Shown: positions 1 to 5,743 of the stretch, piece after piece | How the letters are laid out: the number at the start of each line of letters is the position of its first letter | Position numbering within the stretch: position 1 is the first letter of the stretch | NCBI GenBank assembly: GCA_016840825.1 | Contig: JAEORN010000023.1 | Location: forward strand, 1 to 6,700 | Direction of reading: 5' to 3' | Source: Candidatus Thorarchaeota archaeon | GTDB taxonomy: Archaea > Asgardarchaeota > Thorarchaeia > Thorarchaeales > Thorarchaeaceae | DNA: 6,700 bases | Translations under genes and position numbers: made by a program | The notes under the pieces: model-generated | What the model was told of the DNA's origin: nothing | The model's database searches: none | Seen by the model: the letters and a program-made list of their open reading frames with translations, nothing else

Positions 1-161
1 TATGAAATAGAGCAGATAACACCCATCACGGGCTCCAGACCAGAGGCAGACTCGTCATAGCGAAGGTGGGTGATATCTCCCGCAGCAGTTTCGATTGTGA
101 CTGTCAGATAGGAATCGCTATCGACGATATTGATTATCTGTCCAACAATCTTTCTAGTCAA
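1..161 (-). CDS. Unrecognised small beta-rich protein, N-terminal part (runs off the window)
   Basis: On the minus strand a frame is open from a TGA at 179-177 to the window edge. It gives 53 codons from a TTG at 161-159. The residues read like a real protein: they begin L/M-TRKIVGQIINIVDSDSY, continue with alternating beta-strand-like stretches (YLTVTIET, ITHLRYDE), and end GLEPVMGVICSIS at the edge. The other two minus frames are broken here. No ATG or GTG is available after the in-frame TGA, so TTG is the only standard start. An AGGG at 174-171 lies 9 bases before it as a weak ribosome site. The pattern of short strands with GQI and GV turns suggests a small beta-barrel (OB- or SH3-like), but that is inference and I do not recognise the family. 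It is transcribed divergently from the ATPase gene. The C-terminus is outside the window. Confidence 0.6.
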   Translation of the reverse strand, partial: MTRKIVGQIINIVDSDSYLTVTIETAAGDITHLRYDESASGLEPVMGVICSIS

Positions 162-189
162 GATAACACGCCCTGCTCATAATGTCATA

Positions 190-220
190 TTCTTCTAAAA
201 CATGAGAGCATAAAAATTGT
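190..220. promoter_or_regulatory. AT-rich divergent promoter region (TATA-like elements)
   Basis: Two AT-rich elements stand out in the divergent gap: TTCTAAAACA around 192-201 and CATAAAAATT around 209-218. Read on the minus strand they become GTTTTAG and TTTTTATG, which resemble archaeal TATA boxes. They would place transcript starts about 10-25 bases before the TTG of the minus-strand gene. On the plus strand the first could start a transcript near 223. Which strand each serves cannot be decided from sequence alone. Confidence 0.35.
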
Positions 221-230
221 ACTTGGGATC

Positions 231-344
231 ATGAGGCTCCCTTCAACTAAAGATCGCGAGAGGGGTCGAATCAACCCATGTGGCGAGGCAGACTTTGGGG
301 AGGTCTTAGAACCAATACCACATGAGATTGATTATGACCCCTAG
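231..344 (+). CDS. Doubtful short ORF, 37 codons
   Basis: An ATG at 231 opens a 37-codon frame that ends in two adjacent TAG stops (342-344 and 345-347). The peptide starts MRLPSTKDRERGRINPCGEA and ends EPIPHEIDYDP. Its charged, proline-containing composition is more protein-like than random intergenic translation. The same frame then stays open after the double stop until TAA at 432-434. A TATA-like element at 192-201 would put a transcript start about 8 bases before the ATG. There is no good Shine-Dalgarno sequence. It could be a real small protein, a decayed remnant of a longer gene, or chance. I recognise no family. Confidence 0.2.
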   Translation: MRLPSTKDRERGRINPCGEADFGEVLEPIPHEIDYDP

Positions 345-479
345 TAGGTTCTCTGCACCATAGATAAACTCCTAGAGAACTCGCTATTGGCGGGAGAGGA
401 TTCGAGTTGCACGCTCATGTCAATAGATTCATAATCTCTCAGTATGACTGGATATCATTGCTTGCGCAGAGGGAGAGGA
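345..479 (+). promoter_or_regulatory. Upstream region of the ATPase gene: TATA-like element and ribosome site
   Basis: TTCATAATC at 428-436 is a TATA-like element. Counting about 26 bases from its centre gives a transcript start near 458 and a leader of roughly 22 bases before the ATG at 480. That leader holds GAGGGAG at 469-475, a purine-rich Shine-Dalgarno sequence 4 bases before the ATG. Together these favour 480 over the upstream ATG at 444, which would lie outside such a transcript. Further upstream, GTTCTCT (348-354) and AGAGAAC (374-380) can pair across a 19-base loop; its role is unknown. Confidence 0.4.
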
Positions 480-2081
480 ATGGACCACTCTGAAGAAAAT
501 TCAATATTTGACAAGGAGATGTATCTGGAGATACTACGAGATAATCCCCCAATGAAACGATATGTTTCTCGAGGAGATACTCCAGACGAGATAGACATTG
601 AAGGCCCCCATGAGGATGCTGACAATGCCATCTTTCGACTACTGCGATTTGTTATGGGCGATTCAACTCCAAGATTCCAGCCAGTCTTGGGGTCAGCGGG
701 TATGGGCAAGACCCATCTCTTCTGGGCCCTGAAGGATAAGGAAACCGCTCTGAAAAAGGGAAGATTCACTGCAGTATACGTACCTTCGCCTCCAGCACCA
801 GTGAGAGTCCCTCTACATTTTCATGCATGCTTGGTAGATGAGATGGGCGAGGGCCTCTTTGAGAATGCAGTGGATATGCTCATTACGAAGTTCGGGGGAG
901 TCAAAGGAGTCACTCACGAACTTTACGATTATACATATGCCTTGGAAAGACTTCTGGTGGAATATCCTGGAATATCTGCAGATGTAGTCAAAGTTCTGTT
1001 GCGATACAGACTCGACCCTGCGCATAAGGACCTAGCAAGAAGATGGCTTCTTGGGGATGCCTTGAGTGATTTAGAGATAGAGAAGCTCGATGTAAGGACA
1101 ATACTAGAAGAAGATGACGTGACTCTTGCTACCCTAAAATTACTACTTGAGGGTTCAGAACAGCCAATTGTGTTGTTCATAGATGAGTTTGAGGGACCAT
1201 ACAATACACACGGGGAAGTAGGCGAGAGACACTTCCTCGAGGTAATCAAGCGGTTGTATAACGAGGGGAAGAATGTAGTATTTGTTGCTTCTTGCCTATC
1301 CGATATTTGGGAGAGGATTTACAGTGCAGCAGATGGACCCATGCGTTCCAGAATGGAGCAACCTGTAAGCCTGCGAGAGTTTACAAAAGAAGACATTGCG
1401 GAATTCATCTCATCATCAATGAAGATATACTGGGATAATCAGAATATCGATCCTCCAGACGATATGCTATTCCCACTGACATCTTCAGATATTGAAGAAG
1501 CTTTCAATCATTCAAAGGGAGTGCCAAGAGAAGCCTTACGATATGTAATCCCACGAATTGATGAGATTCTATTCGAGAAACCACCAGAACCATTAGAGGA
1601 GCAGACGGACTTCGTCATCAAGTTGACAGCACCTGTCATCATTAATGCTGTTGCGAAAGCCCTTGAGGAAGCAGGGAAGTCTAAGAATGTCACCACACAA
1701 CTAGTGGTTGCTAAAGGTGTTGCAGATAGAGAAGCTACTGCAATTCTAGCCCTCTCACAGGGTGATGTGACAAAGAAAGTCTGCATTGATATTGCTAATG
1801 TAAAGGATTGGGATAGAAGCGGTGGTGTGGCTGCATACTATTCTGTCAAACGACTGAATGACATTATTGAGAGCAATGAAGCGGATCACGCAATCATTGC
1901 TGTTCCACAAGCAACGAGCGGAACAAAGTATCAATCTATGACAGATGACATGGCAGATGCATTAACAACCTTGAAATTCACCGAGGAAACAGCAAGACAA
2001 CTCGTTGAAGCAATAACAAAAGGCAGCATTTCCAGCGACGAGTTGGAAGGTTTTCAAAAGGTCATAGAGAAACTGTTCTAG
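480..2081 (+). CDS. AAA+ (Orc/STAND-like) ATPase with an extra C-terminal domain
   Basis: The protein is 533 residues from the ATG at 480, which has GAGGGAG just upstream. A start at 444 would add 12 residues, GYHCLRRGRG-like and basic, with no ribosome site. Visible ATPase motifs, numbered from 480, are Walker A GSAGMGKT (71-78, K77), Walker B PIVLFIDEFE (229-238, D235/E236), a sensor-1-like strand VVFVASC (266-272), candidate arginine fingers R289/R291 in PMRSRME, and a sensor-2-like GVPREAL (347-353, R350). This order and the GxPR motif resemble Orc1/Cdc6- and STAND-type AAA+ proteins, so ATP-driven conformational switching in the cytoplasm is likely. The substrate is unknown. An unusual proline-rich VYVPSPPAPVRVPLHF (99-114) follows the first strand-helix unit. 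Residues about 383-513 form a separate alpha/beta domain after a proline-rich linker (KPPEPLEE). No membrane segment or signal is seen. It lies 64 bases before the surface-protein gene. The ATPase call is firm; the specific role is not. Confidence 0.88.
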   Translation: MDHSEENSIFDKEMYLEILRDNPPMKRYVSRGDTPDEIDIEGPHEDADNAIFRLLRFVMGDSTPRFQPVLGSAGMGKTHLFWALKDKETALKKGRFTAVYVPSPPAPVRVPLHFHACLVDEMGEGLFENAVDMLITKFGGVKGVTHELYDYTYALERLLVEYPGISADVVKVLLRYRLDPAHKDLARRWLLGDALSDLEIEKLDVRTILEEDDVTLATLKLLLEGSEQPIVLFIDEFEGPYNTHGEVGERHFLEVIKRLYNEGKNVVFVASCLSDIWERIYSAADGPMRSRMEQPVSLREFTKEDIAEFISSSMKIYWDNQNIDPPDDMLFPLTSSDIEEAFNHSKGVPREALRYVIPRIDEILFEKPPEPLEEQTDFVIKLTAPVIINAVAKALEEAGKSKNVTTQLVVAKGVADREATAILALSQGDVTKKVCIDIANVKDWDRSGGVAAYYSVKRLNDIIESNEADHAIIAVPQATSGTKYQSMTDDMADALTTLKFTEETARQLVEAITKGSISSDELEGFQKVIEKLF

Positions 2082-2105
2082 GCTATGTATGAATCCTACA
2101 TTTCC

Positions 2106-2112
2106 TTTAATA
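2106..2112 (+). promoter_or_regulatory. TATA-like element before the surface-protein gene
   Basis: TTTAATA lies about 37 bases before the ATG at 2146, predicting a transcript start near 2135. This suggests the gene can be expressed separately from the upstream ATPase gene. No clear purine-rich BRE precedes it. Confidence 0.4.
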
Positions 2113-2133
2113 CACAGAGTGCGTAACAAATCT

Positions 2134-2138
2134 GGGAG
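2134..2138 (+). promoter_or_regulatory. Ribosome binding site that decides the start at 2146
   Basis: GGGAG lies 7 bases before the ATG at 2146. The longer frame from 2089 would add 19 residues, begins only 8 bases after the ATPase stop codon, and would bury the signal peptide behind a polar stretch. The shorter start gives a classic secretion signal, so it is preferred. If the TATA-like element at 2106-2112 is used, the transcript begins very close to this site. Confidence 0.5.
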
Positions 2139-2145
2139 ATTTACT

Positions 2146-3555
2146 ATGCACGCAGTCAAGAGAATAGCCATGACCATTTGGGTCGTTTGCATGCTCGTAA
2201 TGCCATATGCTTCAATCCCAATTGTGAGTTCCTACACACCTGGCGATGAGGCAGCGATGTTTGGACATACTTTCACGGAAGAATACTGGACAAATGATTC
2301 GATTACTGTAGAGGACGAGAATGATAATGTAGCCACCTTTACGGCATCCTATGTAGGAAAGGATAATTTCTCTGCATTCCTAATCGCATTCAACAAGCTT
2401 GTTGCAAATGATAGCAGGGAATACATCCTACCGTATCAGCTGTTCGGAATGCACTTCCTCACACCTGAAGATCAAGAAGTCTTCATTGGAGCAATATTCG
2501 CATTTCTCATGGTACACAATGAAAGCTATGGTGACAATAATCTGCCCGATGTGGGTAATGAGAAGGCCTGGTATATTCTGCCGATATCCTCCCTCAATCC
2601 TTGGAATGATGTCACTCCTCAAGTTGAACCGATACCTGCAGAGAAGTTGGGAGAGAATCACTATAGATTTGGAATGAGGTATGTCAATATTAGTGCTCGA
2701 GTTGTAGATGCTACCTCACCGGGAGGCTTCTTCGCATCTCTGTTGATACCATTGGTGACTGTGCTTTTCAGTGAGATAGTCATTCAATATGACATATTTA
2801 TCGATCCGAGTACAGGTCAAGTTCATGCGGAAACATTGTATACTATTGGTCAAGTAACAAGAGCGAGACTTTTCCTGGACATATTCGAGGTGGATCCAAG
2901 AGATATCATAAATGAAACCATGTGCATTAGCGCAGTTCATTATCTCTCGATCTTCACAAGCAACTACAAAGTGACAAGTGCTGGTACTGGAAATACAATA
3001 CAAGCTCCCACAGCAACGACTCCAATCAATGAGAACATCTCAATCAAGGTTGGAGATGATGATGAACGAGCCTTTAATATTGGTCTAGGAAGGAACTATG
3101 CGCTCATCAACGAATCGACTACTCCTTGGACCACAGTTTCGGATAATGAAACCGCTCTCAACGCACTACTAGGAGCAAGAGCAGGTGACTTCTTGCTTGT
3201 AGCTTGGCAAGCACCACTCTCAGCATTTCTATTTGCTCACGCAGCATATGCCCTATCAGAGCAGATCAGATCAACATATGCAAACGTAGGAGAGCTTGTT
3301 GAGAATGCAGGAACAGCATTTCATAGCAGCCAGTGGTGGTACGGGGTTTCATTCTCAGAGTGGAATGGTTTACGAGTGCAGCAAGACCCTGTATATGTTG
3401 CATACACGAATATCGAAGAGCCACCCACTCTAACGACACCGACTACTGATACTACATTACCTGATGGTGCTGGTGATGGAGGGGGAGGATTAGTTCTTCT
3501 AGCAATTATCGCTGTAGGCGTCATCTGTTTGATCATGGTAATGAAACGAAGATAG
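2146..3555 (+). CDS. Secreted, C-terminally membrane-anchored surface protein of unknown family
   Basis: The protein is 469 residues from the ATG at 2146. It opens with a signal peptide: MHAVKR, then a hydrophobic run IAMTIWVVCMLVMPYA, with probable cleavage near residues 25-30 after IVSS. The large extracellular part (about 30-420) is rich in beta-strand-like and aromatic segments and carries nine N-X-S/T sequons (N50, 74, 88, 125, 181, 256, 297, 322, 334). This suggests heavy N-glycosylation, as is usual for archaeal surface proteins. A Thr/Pro stalk (PPTLTTPTTDTTLP) and a glycine spacer lead to one transmembrane helix (about 449-465), ending in the positive stop MKRR. The topology is therefore outside-facing with a C-terminal anchor. 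One internal hydrophobic stretch (GGFFASLLIPLVTVLFSEI, about 193-211) could be a buried helix or a second membrane segment. I see no catalytic or binding motif and recognise no named domain. A hairpin terminator follows the gene. Surface localisation is well supported; the function is unknown. Confidence 0.82.
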   Translation: MHAVKRIAMTIWVVCMLVMPYASIPIVSSYTPGDEAAMFGHTFTEEYWTNDSITVEDENDNVATFTASYVGKDNFSAFLIAFNKLVANDSREYILPYQLFGMHFLTPEDQEVFIGAIFAFLMVHNESYGDNNLPDVGNEKAWYILPISSLNPWNDVTPQVEPIPAEKLGENHYRFGMRYVNISARVVDATSPGGFFASLLIPLVTVLFSEIVIQYDIFIDPSTGQVHAETLYTIGQVTRARLFLDIFEVDPRDIINETMCISAVHYLSIFTSNYKVTSAGTGNTIQAPTATTPINENISIKVGDDDERAFNIGLGRNYALINESTTPWTTVSDNETALNALLGARAGDFLLVAWQAPLSAFLFAHAAYALSEQIRSTYANVGELVENAGTAFHSSQWWYGVSFSEWNGLRVQQDPVYVAYTNIEEPPTLTTPTTDTTLPDGAGDGGGGLVLLAIIAVGVICLIMVMKRR

Positions 3556-3566
3556 GATATCAATTA

Positions 3567-3609
3567 AGAAGTGAAGCTTTCGGGCTTCCTTCTCTACTCT
3601 TTCTATTCT
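3567..3609 (+). terminator. Hairpin followed by a pyrimidine tract
   Basis: AGAAG (3567-3571) and GAAGC (3573-3577) pair with GCTTC (3584-3588) and CTTCT (3589-3593), leaving one bulged T at 3572 and a TTTCGG loop. A pyrimidine-rich run containing CTTTCTATTCT follows. It begins 12 bases after the surface-protein stop codon, so it probably ends that transcript. Archaea often terminate at T-rich tracts without a hairpin, so the downstream tract may be the working part. Confidence 0.55.
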
Positions 3610-3621
3610 AGCTCTCCACAC

Positions 3622-3629
3622 ATAAGTTT
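3622..3629 (+). promoter_or_regulatory. Weak TATA-like element before the TPR gene
   Basis: ATAAGTTT sits about 34 bases before the ATG at 3659 and would give a leader of only some 8-10 bases. It is a poor match to the archaeal TATA consensus. It is offered because the preceding terminator implies that a new promoter is needed here. A GAGGG at 3633-3637 is too far upstream to serve as a ribosome site for this ATG. Confidence 0.25.
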
Positions 3630-3658
3630 CAAGAGGGAAGATTCCTTGTTTTGTCAGG

Positions 3659-5029
3659 ATGAACTCTGAACCAAATGATCTACTAGTGCGCGCAAAAGCG
3701 TCAATGAAGGCTGGTAACTATGATGAAGCAGTGGTAACGCTATCCGATATCATTGCTCAGGATTCGCAGGACTCAGAAACCTACATTGAAGCATTAGTGA
3801 GTATTGGAGAGATTCATTGGCAAAGAGGGAACTATGATGCAGCTATTGCATCACTGGAACGAGCAAGAGATTTGGGGATAAGAATCGGTCGTATGGACCT
3901 CAGTGGTAGGTCATTAAGACTGATAGGAAACGTGCTTTTCGACCAAGGTTTCCCCGATCAAGCAGAAGACTACTATCTACGATCACTAGGCCTCTTTAAA
4001 GAGATAAATGAAAAGAAAGGTATTGCCAGATGCTATAATAATCTGGGCGTAGCAAATGCGGAACGAGGAGAGTACGATAAGGCACTTGATTATTACAATC
4101 GTGCGTTGAACATCTACAAGGAAATCAAGGACCAGATGGGCGAGGGAGCTGTAATCAATAATCTCGGCGAGATCTATCGATTCAGAGGAGAGTATACTGA
4201 TGCAGAATATCTCTATCAGAGATCCATGAAATCAGATAAGGAGCTTGGGGACATTTATGGACAGGCTTTGTGCTGGGGTAACCTCGGAGCAGTTTCGTTA
4301 GGAATTAAGAATTTCAAGGAAGCAGAGAACAGAGTCACAACGGCTTTGAAGATATTTGATGACCTGGGAACTCGAGACCTGGTCTATGTCGAAATCTGTG
4401 GTCTAATGGTTAGTATTCTTTCTCAGACAAAGAGGTATGAAGAGGGACAGGAATTCCTTGATAAGATGTGGGCAGCGGAAGCGAATCTAAGGTCCGAGTT
4501 TGCAACTGGAATATGTGAGTACTATGGCGGCATGCTGGCTCAAAGAAGTGGGAATCTTCATACTGCAAGAAAACACTTCGTTCGATGTTTGGAGCTATCT
4601 GAAGGTAGAGTCTTTGAATACCAGCTTCTATCACTAATTCAGCTTGTTGAGCTTGAATTACAAACATACAGGATGACACAAGAAGAAGAGTATCTTGAAC
4701 GCATGGAAGAACGACTTGAACAAACCCTTCATCTTGCTGAATCAACGCACTCCTATGGAGCTCAAGTACAGTTGATGATGTTACATGGCTTGTTGAGAAT
4801 GGAGAATCAGCAATTCTTGAAGGCGCTTGAGGAGCTTGCTAAAGCTAGAGAGCTGGGATTTGAAAAGGGATTCAATACTAGAGTTGACCTAATTGACAAA
4901 CATATTGAGAAGGTAAATAGACGTATTGAAGCATCAATCAATCCTGCCACTGAAACGGTAGATCAGAAAGTGAAACGACTTCAAGACTATATTGAAGAAT
5001 GTCAACGAGTGGTCCTTGCTAGCAAGTGA
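3659..5029 (+). CDS. TPR-repeat scaffold protein
   Basis: The protein is 456 residues, soluble, with no signal or membrane segment, and consists almost entirely of tetratricopeptide repeats. The clearest units are about 44-76 (IHWQRGNYDAAIASLERA), 84-117, 123-157 (NNLGVANAERGEYDKALDYY), 163-197 (NNLGEIYRFRGEYTDAEYLY) and 203-237 (GNLGAVSLGIKNFKEAE). Weaker units occur at 5-36, 243-275, 283-316 and 368-400. The central repeats are spaced 40 residues apart with NNLG/GNLG and G-x-Y motifs, the kinesin-light-chain/LGN-like kind of TPR that binds protein partners. The C-terminus (about 410-456) is a charged helix, possibly a coiled coil. TPR arrays are helical protein-binding surfaces, so a scaffold or regulatory adaptor role is likely; the partner is unknown. 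The start has AGG directly against the ATG, too close for a normal ribosome site, so leaderless or weak initiation is probable. It may be co-transcribed with the PHP gene 58 bases downstream. Confidence 0.9.
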   Translation: MNSEPNDLLVRAKASMKAGNYDEAVVTLSDIIAQDSQDSETYIEALVSIGEIHWQRGNYDAAIASLERARDLGIRIGRMDLSGRSLRLIGNVLFDQGFPDQAEDYYLRSLGLFKEINEKKGIARCYNNLGVANAERGEYDKALDYYNRALNIYKEIKDQMGEGAVINNLGEIYRFRGEYTDAEYLYQRSMKSDKELGDIYGQALCWGNLGAVSLGIKNFKEAENRVTTALKIFDDLGTRDLVYVEICGLMVSILSQTKRYEEGQEFLDKMWAAEANLRSEFATGICEYYGGMLAQRSGNLHTARKHFVRCLELSEGRVFEYQLLSLIQLVELELQTYRMTQEEEYLERMEERLEQTLHLAESTHSYGAQVQLMMLHGLLRMENQQFLKALEELAKARELGFEKGFNTRVDLIDKHIEKVNRRIEASINPATETVDQKVKRLQDYIEECQRVVLASK

Positions 5030-5057
5030 AGATAGGAATTAGACACTACCCAGTGAA

Positions 5058-5063
5058 TTATAA
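5058..5063 (+). promoter_or_regulatory. TATA box of the PHP gene, implying a near-leaderless transcript
   Basis: TTATAA lies with its centre about 28 bases before the ATG at 5088 and is preceded by AGTGAA, a plausible purine-rich BRE. Archaeal transcription normally starts about 26 bases after the TATA centre, which lands at or within a few bases of the ATG. No Shine-Dalgarno sequence is present in the intervening bases, consistent with leaderless translation. Confidence 0.55.
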
Positions 5064-5087
5064 GACTGACATCTTCAGAACAGATTC

Positions 5088-5741
5088 ATGGACCCAATTG
5101 GTTATGATCTACATATTCACTCAGACTATTCAGATGGATTAGGTTCAGTCAGAAATATTGCGAAGAAAGCGATTTCCATGGGTCTCAATACGATTGCAAT
5201 CTGCGATCATTTCTGGCCTTGTCTTGGTAGTAGGAAGGCAGGTAGCAAGTGGATTGAAGAACGCAGGGATAAGATCTGGAATCTTAGGACTGCCTTCAAA
5301 CCGCTGAGAATCTTGGATGGAGCTGAAGTTGACATGTCTTCTGATGGGTCCTACGCGGAGATTGCAGCTCCACTAGATAGCTTTGACCTCGTGATTGGTT
5401 CAATTCATTTTGCTGTGAACTCGACTCAGTGGCGTTCAACTATTCAAAAAGCGGTTGAGAAGTGGCGTTTTGATATCCTTGCACATTGGGATGGATACCT
5501 CACGACTTTTAGCGAGGAGGATGGTCTTGCAGTTGCTAGAGTCCTAGCTGATAATGACGTAGCAGTAGAACTGAGCAGGCATTATGAGATTCAATATCCA
5601 GAATTCCTCGAGATGGCAAGAGATGCAGGATGCAAGTTCACATTTGGAAGTGATGCTCACAAACTCGAGTTCATCGGAAGATTAGAGAATCAAATCGAGC
5701 TTGCAAGAGCTCTGGAACTTCCACTGAAAAGAATTGGATAA
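5088..5741 (+). CDS. PHP-domain metal-dependent phosphoesterase
   Basis: The 217-residue protein is a single PHP (polymerase and histidinol phosphatase) domain with nothing added. The metal-site motifs appear in order: DLHIHSDYSDG (H9, H11, D16), ICDHF (D40, H41), GAEVDM (E80), GSIHF (H107), ILAHWDG (H133), an AVELSRH strand (E161) and FGSDAH (D189, H191). The full set of ligands for the usual trinuclear site seems present, so an active hydrolase is expected. Size and motif spacing resemble YcdX-type and histidinol-phosphatase-like stand-alone PHP enzymes, which release phosphate from small phosphorylated substrates or nucleotides. The actual substrate cannot be told from sequence, and no histidine-biosynthesis genes are nearby, so hisK should not be assumed. 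It has its own TATA box and no ribosome site. Its stop codon is 2 bases from the stop codon of the convergent gene. The family call is firm. Confidence 0.93.
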   Translation: MDPIGYDLHIHSDYSDGLGSVRNIAKKAISMGLNTIAICDHFWPCLGSRKAGSKWIEERRDKIWNLRTAFKPLRILDGAEVDMSSDGSYAEIAAPLDSFDLVIGSIHFAVNSTQWRSTIQKAVEKWRFDILAHWDGYLTTFSEEDGLAVARVLADNDVAVELSRHYEIQYPEFLEMARDAGCKFTFGSDAHKLEFIGRLENQIELARALELPLKRIG

Positions 5742-5743
5742 AC

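Noticed and set aside
262..280. T-arm-like GGGTCGAATCAACCC, a possible tRNA
   Set aside because: No acceptor stem, anticodon arm or D-arm can be placed around it, and the bases fall inside the short ORF frame.
444..479. Longer N-terminus of the ATPase from the ATG at 444
   Set aside because: No ribosome site precedes it, the added residues are basic and unlike the rest, and the TATA-like element at 428-436 would start transcription after it. The ATG at 480 has a purine-rich site.
2089..2145. Longer N-terminus of the surface protein from the ATG at 2089
   Set aside because: It would place 19 polar residues before the signal peptide, whereas the ATG at 2146 has GGGAG seven bases upstream and starts directly with a signal sequence.
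5044..5055. Small hairpin CACT-ACCC-AGTG after the TPR gene as a terminator
   Set aside because: Only four base pairs, no T-rich tract follows, and it sits right against the PHP TATA box.
1475..5079. Identical 15-base direct repeat ACTGACATCTTCAGA at 1475-1489 and 5065-5079
   Set aside because: One copy encodes part of the ATPase and the other lies in the PHP leader. A single 15-base match in 6.7 kb is not very unlikely, and no flanking similarity or mobile element goes with it.
5088..5741. Assigning the PHP protein as histidinol-phosphatase (hisK)
   Set aside because: The PHP fold serves many substrates and there are no histidine-pathway genes in the window, so a gene symbol is not justified.
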